Shown: positions 44,234-53,726 of the stretch, piece by piece
How positions within the stretch are numbered: the first letter of the stretch is position 1
Layout of the letters: each line of letters starts with the position of its first letter
From: Methylocystis heyeri
GTDB taxonomy: Bacteria; Pseudomonadota; Alphaproteobacteria; Rhizobiales; Beijerinckiaceae
Assembly: GCF_004802635.2 (NCBI RefSeq)
Contig: NZ_CP046053.1
Location: 62,001 to 126,000, forward strand
DNA: 64,000 nt
Reading direction: 5' to 3'
The notes under the pieces: generated by a model
The model's database searches: none
Told to the model about the DNA's origin: nothing
What the model saw: only the letters and a program-made list of their open reading frames with translations
Program-made: the position numbers and the translations under genes

Positions 44234-47200
44234 CGGACCTATCCAGTTACGACACAACGTCTTTGGGAGGGCGGTTGCGCCGCTTGCGGCTCGCGGCGGC
44301 CTTTGCCGAACGTCAGGCGATCATCGAGGCGGAGGAGTCAGCGGTCTTCGCTTTTCGGGCGGCGGACGCCGTCCACCCTGCCCCGCCCGTGTCGCCGGCC
44401 CCATCTTCGGCCGCCGCCGTTTCACAAAGCGCCCTTCCCTACACGGGCGCCGCGCCGCTCTCGCCGGCGCAAGAATCGACGCTCGCCGAGGAAGAATGGG
44501 CGATGCAAAAGCCGGCCGCCGCCGGGGGTGGCGGCGGTCGTCGGGACTCTTCGTCGCCGGCTTCTCCCGGTCTCTTGGCGCGCGCGGCGCCCGGCCTCGG
44601 CGGGGGCGCTGCGGCGACGTCCGCCGGTGGCGCGCCCCGATCGACGGAATTGAAGAAAGTAGGGCTTGCCGCAGGCTCACAAGCTGCCGTCGTCAAACTC
44701 GCGAGCTACGGCGCCGGTCCCGTGCGCGCCGCGTCGTTGATGAACTACCAGAGCGACAAGGGAGAATTGTCGCTCGAGCGCGAAGACGGGAGCCTCGTCA
44801 CTGGCAAGGAAGCCGTCGCCAATCTCGCCGCCCACTGGAGCGAAGAGAACGCGCGCGAGCCCTCCAACGACGTGCTTCGTCTCGACATCGCCTTCGACGG
44901 CAAGGTTTCGAAAGACGCCGCGCGGGCGGCGCTCGCCGACGCCCTCAAAGGTCATCGCTTCGCGTGGCGGATCGAGGAACGCGACTCTTCGACCACGGTT
45001 CAGGTCGTCGCCGTCGCAGCCGGTTCCGGTCACGACGAAAACGGCAAACGGGAGCGCATTTACGCCAATGCGAAATCCCTTGATCGGCTCTACGACAAGA
45101 TCGAGGAGGCGTTCGGCCGCGACGCCGATTTTTCCAAACCGGTCTGGGTGCATGGAACCGACGGCGCCACGACGCAGTTGGCCGGGCTGACCAAAGCCGG
45201 CCAATTGTACGCGGAGACCGACACGGGCGCGTCGATCGCCTCTGCCGCAGACCGGCTGTTCGCGAAACTTCCGAGCAACGCCAATCGCGCCAAACCCGCC
45301 AACTTCAACCCAAATTTGCAGCTCGCCAAATCCTGGCAACCGTCCGTGAGATCGAGTGGCCCGCGCGACTTCGCCCATGTGATCTTGAGCGCCAAACCCG
45401 GCACCGACAAGGAAGCCTTCATGGACGCGGCGCGGGCGACGCTCGCCAAGGAGTTCGCGGGACACGAATATGTGTTCGTGATGCACACGAACCGGCAACA
45501 CATTCACGTTCACGCCGCCGTCAGGCTCACGAGCCCCACTGGGGAGAAGTTGCACCCCGGCATTCAGGATTTCAACCGCTGGCGCGAAACGCTCGCCGAG
45601 GAAGCGCGCGAGCGCAATATCCCGATGGAGGCCGTTCGCCGCTTCGACCAGGCGCACGCGCCCGGCTACAAACTCAAAGACGTTAAAATGGTCGAGCGCG
45701 GCCTGGCTTCCAAAAACGCGAGACGCCGCATCGAGCGCGTCAAGAACCATGAGATTCATCGGCCAACCCGGCCGGAAGGGCGCAAACGTGCGGCCGAGGC
45801 CGCCGCCCAATGGAGATCGGTCGCGGCGAGAGGGTCCAGCCCCCTGCCCCCGCTTGCCGTGGGCGCCGTTCGGCTTTACCGCGCCGAGGCCGCGACCGGC
45901 GGGGGGCATCGCGCGACGCTCTTCGTCAACGATCGCGCCCTTGCAGAATCCTACGTCGCTAAATCCGGCGCGGCGCGTCTGGTCTACATCGATGTTCCGC
46001 CCGATCGGCTGTCCGACCTCAGACCTTCACGCGACAACCCCACGCAAATGTTCGTCGTGCCGGCGTCGCTTCATCAGCTCGTCAAAGCCGTGGACCGACA
46101 GGATGAGGCCGCTATACTGCCGTTCCAACGCCGCTCCGAGGCCGCTTTGGCGCCGCGCTCGAAGGATCAAACCAAACCCCTTTTCGAGGAGACGCAGATG
46201 CGAAACGCGGACACTATGGACGCCGCCCGAGCCGGCCTTGGCGAAAGTTTCGAGCGTATCCGCAGTTTCCTTCCAGAGGGCGCCGTCAAAGACGAGTTCG
46301 AACGCCGGGCGAGCAGCATTCTCGAAAAAGCACAGGGCGCTACTGAGGCTCAGGCGCGCTTGGAACGCACGCCCGGAGAGATCGAGGGCGAGCGCTACGT
46401 CGACCCGAACCCGGCGAGGAATCTTTCGTCGCTCATTACGCATGAGCGTAAAGGCTCGGAGATTCATTACAGCCGACACGATGCCGCGACCGGCGCCTAT
46501 CAAACCCTCGCTTTCATCGACAAGGGGAAGACGCTGGACGTCCGCGATTGGAACAACGCGGAGAGCGTTAACGCGGCTCTACAGGTCGCGTCGCAGAAGT
46601 GGGACAGCCTCACCATCAACGGCACCGACGCCTACAAAGAAACAGTCGCTCAACTCGCCGCCGCACATGGCTACAAGATCACGAATCCGGAGCTTCGAGA
46701 TCGCATCCGGGAAGTTCAGGCCCAGGCCGAGGCGCGGCGTCAATCTCTCGCCGAGCGTAAGGACGAGGTCGAGCCGCAGCAGACCGAAGCGAAGGACACG
46801 ACGCCGAAGGTCCAGCCAGAATTCGAAGGCGAACGAGGAGAGACCGCTGGCGGGCCAATTCTCAATACGACCCCCGCCGAACGACGCGTCGAACTCGAAA
46901 GCGTTCGACAGCGCGTCATTGACGAAGCCGAACGCGAAACCCAGCAAGCCAACGGCGCGGCGGCCGCCCAGGAGACTAACGCCGCCAGCGGCAGCGAGGC
47001 CGCCCCCTATCGCTCGCAAGAGGAGGCCCGCGTAGCGCGCGAGGCCGAGCGCACCGTCGTAAACAGCGCGTCGCGCGCCATCCCATCCGATCCGAACCAA
47101 TCCGAGGCTGTTCAGACCTTGCGTCACGAGCAGCAGCGCGTATTCAATCAGGAAGAGCGCGATCAGCAACGCCAAATCGACCTCGAAAACCAAGCACGGC

Positions 47201-47262
47201 TTCACCGCGAGGAAGAGCAGCGACAACGCGGCGAGCAAGAGGCCGAGGGCGAATCCATGTGA
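44230..47262 (+). CDS. traI: MOBP-type relaxase TraI
   Basis: A 1,010-residue relaxase. The three-His metal site is seen as HTNRQHIHVHAAV near residues 421-433, the hallmark of MOBP/VirD2-type relaxases, with the preceding FAHVILSAKPGTDKE segment and, further on, GEKLHPGIQDFNRWRETLAE. Unlike RP4 TraI, the relaxase domain is not at the extreme N-terminus: about 145 Ala/Ser/Pro-rich residues and a KLASYGAGPVRAASLMNYQ region precede it. The C-terminal 550 residues are helical and charged, with Glu/Gln/Arg repeats near the end. It cleaves oriT at nic and pilots the strand into the T4SS. ATG overlaps the traJ stop. Confidence 0.9.
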   Translation: MTDLSSYDTTSLGGRLRRLRLAAAFAERQAIIEAEESAVFAFRAADAVHPAPPVSPAPSSAAAVSQSALPYTGAAPLSPAQESTLAEEEWAMQKPAAAGGGGGRRDSSSPASPGLLARAAPGLGGGAAATSAGGAPRSTELKKVGLAAGSQAAVVKLASYGAGPVRAASLMNYQSDKGELSLEREDGSLVTGKEAVANLAAHWSEENAREPSNDVLRLDIAFDGKVSKDAARAALADALKGHRFAWRIEERDSSTTVQVVAVAAGSGHDENGKRERIYANAKSLDRLYDKIEEAFGRDADFSKPVWVHGTDGATTQLAGLTKAGQLYAETDTGASIASAADRLFAKLPSNANRAKPANFNPNLQLAKSWQPSVRSSGPRDFAHVILSAKPGTDKEAFMDAARATLAKEFAGHEYVFVMHTNRQHIHVHAAVRLTSPTGEKLHPGIQDFNRWRETLAEEARERNIPMEAVRRFDQAHAPGYKLKDVKMVERGLASKNARRRIERVKNHEIHRPTRPEGRKRAAEAAAQWRSVAARGSSPLPPLAVGAVRLYRAEAATGGGHRATLFVNDRALAESYVAKSGAARLVYIDVPPDRLSDLRPSRDNPTQMFVVPASLHQLVKAVDRQDEAAILPFQRRSEAALAPRSKDQTKPLFEETQMRNADTMDAARAGLGESFERIRSFLPEGAVKDEFERRASSILEKAQGATEAQARLERTPGEIEGERYVDPNPARNLSSLITHERKGSEIHYSRHDAATGAYQTLAFIDKGKTLDVRDWNNAESVNAALQVASQKWDSLTINGTDAYKETVAQLAAAHGYKITNPELRDRIREVQAQAEARRQSLAERKDEVEPQQTEAKDTTPKVQPEFEGERGETAGGPILNTTPAERRVELESVRQRVIDEAERETQQANGAAAAQETNAASGSEAAPYRSQEEARVAREAERTVVNSASRAIPSDPNQSEAVQTLRHEQQRVFNQEERDQQRQIDLENQARLHREEEQRQRGEQEAEGESM

Positions 47263-47315
47263 CGCGTCAAACCTCATTGCTACGCTGGTTCGGTAACGAT
47301 CGGGCGCAAAGTGCG

Positions 47316-47654
47316 TCAATTGCGCGACGTAGCGGCGCTCGGTGGCTCGCCGACGTCGCCCGTGCTCTGCATTTTGTTCCCGTTTGCGAAGACAGGGCCG
47401 ATTTTCAAACCGTCAGGAATTGAAATGGCCTGCTCAATCATCCACTGGAGGGCGATATCGGAAAGACGGGACTGGACCTCGGGATAGCTGCCCCCGACAT
47501 CCGAGTGATTTCCTGCGAACCATAGCTGGAGCAACGGATGTGGTTCGACGCCAACGCGCGGACGGACGGTGCCCGCGCTGCCCCAGCCGACCCGATCAAA
47601 ATCTGCCCTCGTCTCGTCGATTGCGTTTGCCGACCGGGCGTAGCCCACGTATCT
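47316..47654 (-). pseudogene. Internal fragment of a DUF2235 gene (duplicate)
   Basis: Encodes a piece highly similar to residues about 301-401 of the intact DUF2235 protein at 47869-49413, for example LLQLWFAGNHSDVGGSYPEVQ and RLSDIALQWMIEQA are kept. Similarity begins at YVGYARS and ends at GDVGEPP, so it lacks the start, the catalytic Ser and the C-terminus and cannot be functional. It shows that a second DUF2235 gene once stood here, or that part of the gene was duplicated in tandem. Between it and the intact gene lies a perfect palindrome GTGTCAATGTTGACAC at 47716-47731. Confidence 0.85.
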
Positions 47655-47868
47655 ATGAACGATGCAGAATCGACGATCGCACGGATCCGCTAGTTGTGAA
47701 TACGCCAGATGTTTCGTGTCAATGTTGACACACTGTGACAGCCGCCGCCGGAGCGTCTTCGCCCAAACAATTATAGTTGGTTAACGGGATGGGTGGGCTG
47801 CCGGATTCCACCCCGCCTCCTGTTCCTTGGTCTTCTACCGGAATCGGCGCTCGTCGCCCCCTGAGAGG

Positions 47869-49413
47869 TCAGGCGGTGTCAACATTAGCGCGCTCTACTA
47901 CAGCAGCGGCCGTGTCGCTCGGCGCGGCTTCGCATGCATAGTATTTCTTGAATTTGTTGTGCTCGGACAAAGCTGGCGGCCTGTAAGCTCCAAAGCCGGC
48001 GCACTGCCGAACGTCGGACAATTCGAAGCGCCGAACGACGGAGTCATGCATCGGCGCATCAGGCTTGATGGATCTGATCTTCTCCTTCCAATTCAAGCGC
48101 GCGGTGAGCCCGCGCAAGAAGCCGGGGGAACGTTGGTCGATCATGTCGCGCATGCCGGCGATTTCGCAGTGCTGGACGCCGTCGGCTGACGGGAAGACGC
48201 GCAACGGATCGCCGACGTCTGCCGTGCCGGGCATCTTTTCACCGTTGACGAACACCGGGCCGATCTTGAGGCCGTTCGGAATACTCGTCGCCTGCTCGAT
48301 CATCCATTGAAGCGCGATATCCGAAAGCCGTGACTGGACCTCGGGGTAGCTGCCGCCGACATCCGAGTGGTTTCCGGCGAACCAGAGTTGAAGAAGGGGG
48401 GCCGGCTCATCGCCTACGCGAGCACGTACGCCGCCGGCGCTCCCCCATGCGACCCTGTCGAAATCGGCACGCTTCTCGTCGATAGCGTTTGCCGAGCGCG
48501 CATAGCCGACATAGCCGCTCAAGAGCCTGTCGTAATTACTGGCCTTCCACACGGCGAAATGCCAACGGAAGTTGCCCCGTTCGGGAAAGTCGCGAATGAC
48601 CTTAAGCGTCGGCCTGATCGCCTTATAGGCGCCGATCGCCGCCGAAGGGATTGCGACCAACAGAAACAGTTTCCAGAACGCCATTCTAGTGAAAAGCATC
48701 AGCGTGCCCGCGACCGCCGCGACGACGAGAGCCGCTGCGGCGACAAGGCCAAAGCCGATCAGATATTGCCTTAAGCCCGTCGCCCCCAAGGCTGCGACGG
48801 TATCGAAAACGCCAACGAAATGAGGCGCGGCGTTGGACTCCCCTTCGTTCTCAGGATTGTTGGAGCCATATTTCGCGCGGAAACGCCGCGCCTGCTCGAA
48901 CCTTTCCTTCTCGTATTTCGCGCGCGGATGGCCCGCGCCGTGCTCAAACACATTACTTACGGCCTCCTCGGTGATGTCGCGCGTGGCCTTCCTGAATCTT
49001 GGGAGGTGATCCGCGCCGACTGCGGTCGGGACACCGCACAGCATCAGGACGTTGGCCAGACACCTAACGGTGTAGGCGCCTCGGCTGAATCCGATCAGGA
49101 ATATGCGATCGCCCGGTTCGTAATGATTGATGATGAACTCATAGCAGTCGGCGATGTTCGTCGAGATGCCGCGCCCCGTCACCGACGCCAACATCTTTTG
49201 GATGAAACGCATGGGAGCCGTCAGGGCCGTCGCGCCGATGTCCGTGCCCAAGCCGGCGTCGTAGAACGAAACCTGCTCATGCGGATCGATCGCGCTGCCC
49301 GGCCCGATGTGGCAGGCCCGATACATCTTATAGACATTGCTCAACGTCTGCTCTGGACGTGAACCGCCGTCTTGGCCGGTGCCGTCTGAAAATACGACGA
49401 TGTTTTTCTGCAT
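47869..49413 (-). CDS. DUF2235 alpha/beta hydrolase with membrane hairpin
   Basis: A 514-residue protein of the DUF2235 (Tle1-like) family. It opens NIVVFSDGTGQDGG, has the nucleophile elbow GFSRGAYTVR with Ser110, FDTVAALG with Asp204, and GNHSDVGGSYPE with His349, a full Ser-Asp-His triad. Residues about 215-265 contain two hydrophobic helices (LVAAAALVVAAVAGTLML and LFLLVAIPSAAIGAY) that would place it in the membrane. Family members include phospholipase toxins of type VI secretion, but no VgrG, PAAR or immunity gene is here. Instead it is the last gene of the E2-E1-JAB operon, 56 bp from the membrane protein gene. A lipid-degrading effector is the natural guess. Confidence 0.82.
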   Translation of the reverse strand: MQKNIVVFSDGTGQDGGSRPEQTLSNVYKMYRACHIGPGSAIDPHEQVSFYDAGLGTDIGATALTAPMRFIQKMLASVTGRGISTNIADCYEFIINHYEPGDRIFLIGFSRGAYTVRCLANVLMLCGVPTAVGADHLPRFRKATRDITEEAVSNVFEHGAGHPRAKYEKERFEQARRFRAKYGSNNPENEGESNAAPHFVGVFDTVAALGATGLRQYLIGFGLVAAAALVVAAVAGTLMLFTRMAFWKLFLLVAIPSAAIGAYKAIRPTLKVIRDFPERGNFRWHFAVWKASNYDRLLSGYVGYARSANAIDEKRADFDRVAWGSAGGVRARVGDEPAPLLQLWFAGNHSDVGGSYPEVQSRLSDIALQWMIEQATSIPNGLKIGPVFVNGEKMPGTADVGDPLRVFPSADGVQHCEIAGMRDMIDQRSPGFLRGLTARLNWKEKIRSIKPDAPMHDSVVRRFELSDVRQCAGFGAYRPPALSEHNKFKKYYACEAAPSDTAAAVVERANVDTA

Positions 49414-49469
49414 CTGAGGCTGCTTTCAAGATTGGGGGAGGAAGCGATGCATAACCGACCGACGGGGCG

Positions 49470-50261
49470 TTAGACCTCGGCAGGCGCCGTTTTCTTAGCC
49501 GCTTGATTTGGAGCATTTGATCGCGCGGCAATTGTCTTGGCCGGTTCGATCTGATCGATGGCTTCCAGCAGGCGTTTCGCGTAGTCGTCGGATATGCGGC
49601 GAAGCGAACTCTCGTTGACCGCAGTTAACAAGAACAAGGCGACTATGACGGTCACCCCGGCCTCTAGGAAGGGGAGTTTTCCTAGGTAGATGGCGAGACC
49701 GATGGAGCCGGCGCTGATGGCGCAAATCGCCAACCCGATCGGCTTGCACCCCAGCAGGTTGCGCTGGAATCCGTAATTTACGTTTTCCTTGAAGATGAGA
49801 TTGAATTTCTTTTCGTCTCGGGTTTTGGCGCGCAACCAGTCCGACGCGGATCGGTAAAAAGCGTCGGATCCTGTCGGATCGAGATTTTCATCGTTCAGCT
49901 TTGGCATTGAAGGCACTGTGCCGAGTTCTACAAGGCGCTTATGGAACCGACACTTTGTCACCGCGTCGATCGCCGCGTCGCGATGGCGCAGAAACCGAAC
50001 TGAGGGCGATCCATCCCATTCGGGCCAGAGCCGGGCTTCAAGCCTCTTCCCCGCGTCGCGAGTGGCTTGCGAGACGACGAACGCCACGGCCGCAAACAGA
50101 CCGCTCGCCAGCGCGCCTTTGGAAAGCGTCTTACCGAGCCCTCCTTCGAGAACGGCGAACGAATCGGGCATCCACGTATAGCAAATCAATGCCAACGGCA
50201 GCGCGATGATGAACGCCGGGATGACGCGCGCCATCCCGGTGTAAGCGTCAATTTTTATCAT
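49470..50261 (-). CDS. Four-helix membrane protein of the E2-E1-JAB operon
   Basis: A 263-residue protein with two hydrophobic pairs: residues about 12-32 (VIPAFIIALPLALICYTW) and 45-62 (GALASGLFAAVAFVV), then about 178-225 (PIGLAICAISAGSIGLAIYL and GVTVIVALFLLTAV). Between them is a soluble domain of about 115 residues (ATRDAGKRLEARLWPEWDG, DAFYRSASDWLRAK). The layout recalls the SLATT-type membrane proteins found in CBASS-like systems, but I see no firm signature. The ATG at 50261 overlaps the upstream gene stop by 14 bp, so synthesis is coupled to the E2-E1-JAB protein. It may be the membrane effector, a target of conjugation, or an immunity factor for the DUF2235 hydrolase. Confidence 0.75.
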   Translation of the reverse strand: MIKIDAYTGMARVIPAFIIALPLALICYTWMPDSFAVLEGGLGKTLSKGALASGLFAAVAFVVSQATRDAGKRLEARLWPEWDGSPSVRFLRHRDAAIDAVTKCRFHKRLVELGTVPSMPKLNDENLDPTGSDAFYRSASDWLRAKTRDEKKFNLIFKENVNYGFQRNLLGCKPIGLAICAISAGSIGLAIYLGKLPFLEAGVTVIVALFLLTAVNESSLRRISDDYAKRLLEAIDQIEPAKTIAARSNAPNQAAKKTAPAEV

Positions 50262-52533
50262 CTGATTTCTCGGCGTCAGGTTGGTTGATAAGTTGAAGCA
50301 TCGGATCGTCGTTGTGGAAGGCAACTTCCCTGCATAGGAATCTGTAGCCTTGGGGCGTGTGAATGAGCAGCATCGCTGGGCAAAGTTGTTGGCTGGCCAA
50401 AAGGTCTGCCGTTTTCTTGTCGGTCGAAGATGGCCCAGAATTGACGAGGTGATTGTGCCATGTTCCGACGGCGTAGAGTGCGCCTGCGGTTCCTTCGACG
50501 ATAGCGTCAATGGCGGGGGTCAGCCCAGTGACGCCGAGGTTGAATTCCGCTCTTGAAAATTTGCTGTCGGGAGGAGCTGGCAGGACGTCCACAACATAAA
50601 AAGCGTTCGTAACGTCCGACCAGCGTCCGATCAGGACTCCTCCCGTTTCGACGCCCGGTCTTAAGGACATCGCCGATTCAATTGCGCGGTGGCAGCGCGC
50701 GCTGAGATGTAACTCGATTCCAGAATCGTCTGAGATCCTTAGCCATGGTTTGACGGCGCGCGGGAGCCAAGTTTGGCCAAGACCGTCCTCTGGGGTAACG
50801 CCGACCAAGACCTCGCCCTGATCGGGCGACGGTCCTTCAATAATCCAGTCCAGTAGGCGGTCCGCCATCGGCGCCGTCAGTGCGGACAGGCGAGAGTCCG
50901 TCATCGGAAACGTCAGCGAGGAGCACCCTTGACCTATGGAGACGATTTCTGCTGCGGGGCTGAATGCAAGTGCTCCCAATTCCTTATTTTCCAGCAGAAG
51001 TTGGTAGCACTCGACTGCAAGCTCCATTGAGGATGGATTGGCATCGGGGCCCTCAATAGATAAGTAGGCCAGCCGATCCCCACCTATGAGGCATGACTCG
51101 ACCACGCGCGGCCGCATGGGCATGACGTGCGGGAGACAAAGCGCCTCCCGCACGTTGATTGAGCCCGTGGCATTGACGACAAGTCGCTGATTCTGCTGGA
51201 ACGGCTTGTCCGCCTCGTCCGAACTGCGACAGAGGACTTGGACGATATCTCTGTGATCGGCAATCGTCTGTTGTCCAAGTGATTGGATCGCGCCGGAGAG
51301 GACGAACGCCTTCGAGGACTCCAAGATCGCCGCCCCGAAGTCTGGAGCCAGAGTGCCGTGGCGCGCGTAATTGTGCGGCGACATCCAACTCTTGTCGATG
51401 ACACGCTCGGGCGCTGTTCCTGCCCTTGCCAGATGGATCGCCAGCTTCGATCCTACGCTGCCGCAGCCAACCAGGCTCCAGCCTTGCTTGCCATCGGATG
51501 GCCGCTTAATTCCAGACGCGCGCCGCAGCAGGTCGGACGAAATAACATCCCGATGTCCAGCGATCCGAACCGGACATGTGCTACTCGGCCCCAGATCCGT
51601 GGCGCCGGCAAGCTCGATGATATAAGGGCAAATCTCCAATGGAGAGTCTTGGCCGATCAGATTGAACGGGCGGCGCGCGATAAGGATGACTGTCAGCGGC
51701 AACGGCGTCGCGAAGCTAAGGCCGCGGAGTTGCGCGGCCAACAAGCCGAGTTGGGCAGTCAGATACTCTGCGGCGCCGAGTCTCCGCGCTCGCAAGAACA
51801 GCGACGCAACATCCGTCACATCCTCGGGTTCGTATTTGTCGGCGATGAACGGTCCACCAGAGGCCGCGCGGCCCGACCAGGCGACGATGGCAATGGATGC
51901 TTCCTCGCTGATCATATTTTTTAGTTTGCCATCGATCTTTACGTGGCGAGGCAAGACGAATGTATGAATCGTGTTGTCGGCCCGCACATAACGGCATCCG
52001 AGGGCGGTGGCGCCGCCGTCCTTTTTTGGAAGTCCAAAAAGATGTTTTACGTCGGCGATTACGACGTCGGTTATGAAATCACGCCGAACCGGCTCCCATC
52101 CCTGCTTGGGGTCGATAAGCTCAATCAATGCGGCCTTTTCGAGCCAGCTTTCGACTTGCTGAACGAGACCCACGATGCCGCGTGTACGCAGCAGCTCGTC
52201 GGGCGACCCCGCGAGGAGACAGGGCTCAGGCAGAGAGCCGGGGCGCCCCGGCTGGATATGCGGGTGAGACCGATCGAAATCCGGCCTGAGATAGATCTTG
52301 GGCGCGATCAGCGGATATGCATCTTTGAATTCGAACCTGATGGGTTCGATATCCCGCACACCATTGGGGCTGACGCTTGCCGCGCGCCAACGGCTTGGCA
52401 AGTTTGAGTCGACCTTGACTTCGACGACTGTCGTCTCGCCCGTCTCCATGATGTTCGTGCTCACGACGCACCCGAGCGCAGCGATTTGACGCAGCGCTCG
52501 GGTCACGGAGTTCGGTATTTCGCGAACGGCCAC
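50248..52533 (-). CDS. Single-chain E2-E1-JAB ubiquitin-like conjugation/deconjugation protein
   Basis: A 761-residue fusion of three functions. Residues 1-160: prokaryotic E2-like fold with the candidate catalytic Cys105 in LPEPCLLAGSPDELL followed by WLEKAALIEL. Residues about 345-560: ThiF/E1-type adenylating domain with SLVGCGSVGSKLAIHLARAG (356-371) and the E1 hallmark SPHNYARHGTL (Asn389, Arg391), with Cys481 in VESCLIGG as a candidate transfer Cys. Residues about 605-740: JAB/JAMM protease with Glu629 (GVETGGVLIG), H693-N-H695 and SxxD at 702-705. Type II CBASS has E1-E2 (Cap2) and JAB (Cap3) as separate proteins; fusions beside MBL-fold genes are known from genome surveys. No ubiquitin-like substrate or CD-NTase gene is adjacent. 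Confidence 0.9.
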   Translation of the reverse strand: MAVREIPNSVTRALRQIAALGCVVSTNIMETGETTVVEVKVDSNLPSRWRAASVSPNGVRDIEPIRFEFKDAYPLIAPKIYLRPDFDRSHPHIQPGRPGSLPEPCLLAGSPDELLRTRGIVGLVQQVESWLEKAALIELIDPKQGWEPVRRDFITDVVIADVKHLFGLPKKDGGATALGCRYVRADNTIHTFVLPRHVKIDGKLKNMISEEASIAIVAWSGRAASGGPFIADKYEPEDVTDVASLFLRARRLGAAEYLTAQLGLLAAQLRGLSFATPLPLTVILIARRPFNLIGQDSPLEICPYIIELAGATDLGPSSTCPVRIAGHRDVISSDLLRRASGIKRPSDGKQGWSLVGCGSVGSKLAIHLARAGTAPERVIDKSWMSPHNYARHGTLAPDFGAAILESSKAFVLSGAIQSLGQQTIADHRDIVQVLCRSSDEADKPFQQNQRLVVNATGSINVREALCLPHVMPMRPRVVESCLIGGDRLAYLSIEGPDANPSSMELAVECYQLLLENKELGALAFSPAAEIVSIGQGCSSLTFPMTDSRLSALTAPMADRLLDWIIEGPSPDQGEVLVGVTPEDGLGQTWLPRAVKPWLRISDDSGIELHLSARCHRAIESAMSLRPGVETGGVLIGRWSDVTNAFYVVDVLPAPPDSKFSRAEFNLGVTGLTPAIDAIVEGTAGALYAVGTWHNHLVNSGPSSTDKKTADLLASQQLCPAMLLIHTPQGYRFLCREVAFHNDDPMLQLINQPDAEKSDDKN

Positions 52534-52538
52534 TTTTG

Positions 52539-53675
52539 TTAGCCGTGCTCATACGGTTGGGACCCGAGGCCGGTCCTTGATACGCTGACCGACGTTTTGG
52601 CTTTTGGCTTCACGCCGCCAGATGTGATCTCCAACTCGTAGGGATCGTCGCCTGCGCCATCCGCAATGCAGCGGAATTCGCCCTTGGCGTCCTTCACGAT
52701 CGCTTCGTATTCGCGCTTTGCCCTGATGCACGGCGGATCGTTTTCGTCGTCAAGAATTTCCTTGCTGCTTGCGAGAACCTTGGCACCGTCGGTGGCTTGG
52801 CTCAGCGCGCTACGCGCGTCCTGCGAGACTTCGGCCTCCTCACCGAAGTCCGACCAGCTATCCCACGACAGGCTGTGCCAAGAGCAGTGGTGCGGTGCGA
52901 GCAGGACGTCATAGGCCAGCACCGAAGAACGGTTCTTGTTGCGCTCCCAAACGCGCTCCCAGATGGCGACTTCCGCGTCGCCGCCGAAGAGGAACTTGGC
53001 GCCGCTCTGACCGAATTTCAGCAAATGGACGTTCAGGATGACGCTGGACTCGTTCTTTGACAGTTCGTCGTCTTCTTGTTCGTCAGCCGCGGGAAGCGGC
53101 GCGATGAGCCGGGCGGAAAAGGACCAGTCGGGATTGCCGTCGATGGTCGTGAATTCATTGTCGACCTTGACGAGAATTGCTGTCAGATCGTCGGTCTTGC
53201 CATTGATGTCTTCGCCGAGGATTTTTATCCGCTCACCCTCGGGACAGTAGCCAAGGCTTTTGTGCTGGTTAGCCCGCCGACGGGCCTCGCTACTCCACGC
53301 CTTCGCGTCATCGCAGAGCACGTGGTTTTTCGACGCCCTGCGAAACACGATCGGCGAGGACCACATTTCGCGGATGACGATCTTGTCGGCGGGCTTGGAC
53401 CAGTCGCTCAAGGGGCCGAGGTGAAAGTGCTGCTTCACGCCAAGGCAGTGGTCTTTATCGGGATGCGAGAGCAGAAACGCATCGACGTAGAGGCGGCCGG
53501 CGCCGTCTCGCTTCAAGCGGTCGCGAAGCTGTGTCGCAACGTCAGGGGTTTCGTCATCTTCATCATTCGCTGCTGCCCTGATGTTGCAGTCGATCAGGAT
53601 ACGACGACCGTTTTCGGTCTCGATCAGAGTCATGTCGCCGTTGTCGACGCGGAAGTGGGTGGTTCTGGCCGTCAT
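52539..53675 (-). CDS. Metallo-beta-lactamase-fold hydrolase of the E2-E1-JAB operon
   Basis: A 378-residue MBL-fold protein. The metal motif is SHPDKDHCLGV with His71, Asp73, Asp75 and His76; later ligands are likely in FLFGGDAEVAIWERV and VLLAPHHCSWHSLSW. The sequence resembles the ComEC/Rec2-type branch that acts on nucleic acids or nucleotides rather than true lactamases, and it lacks a signal peptide. The ATG at 53675 is preferred because GGGAG lies 6 bp upstream; in-frame ATGs at 53681 and 53702 are possible. It is the first gene of the operon and ends 5 bp before the E2-E1-JAB start. Genome surveys have linked MBL-fold proteins with E2-E1-JAB fusions; the substrate is unknown. Confidence 0.85.
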   Translation of the reverse strand: MTARTTHFRVDNGDMTLIETENGRRILIDCNIRAAANDEDDETPDVATQLRDRLKRDGAGRLYVDAFLLSHPDKDHCLGVKQHFHLGPLSDWSKPADKIVIREMWSSPIVFRRASKNHVLCDDAKAWSSEARRRANQHKSLGYCPEGERIKILGEDINGKTDDLTAILVKVDNEFTTIDGNPDWSFSARLIAPLPAADEQEDDELSKNESSVILNVHLLKFGQSGAKFLFGGDAEVAIWERVWERNKNRSSVLAYDVLLAPHHCSWHSLSWDSWSDFGEEAEVSQDARSALSQATDGAKVLASSKEILDDENDPPCIRAKREYEAIVKDAKGEFRCIADGAGDDPYELEITSGGVKPKAKTSVSVSRTGLGSQPYEHG

Positions 53676-53726
53676 TGACATCTCCCAATCCGCCGACCGC
53701 AATTCGGCACGTCGGATAATAATGTA

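Noticed and set aside
47869-49413. Type VI secretion effector for the DUF2235 protein
   Set aside because: No VgrG, PAAR, Hcp or cognate immunity gene nearby; context is the E2-E1-JAB operon.
47869-53675. Calling block 8 a type II CBASS operon
   Set aside because: No CD-NTase (GS-DxD motif) gene is present in or beside the operon and E2, E1 and JAB are fused, so only a relation to CBASS is claimed.
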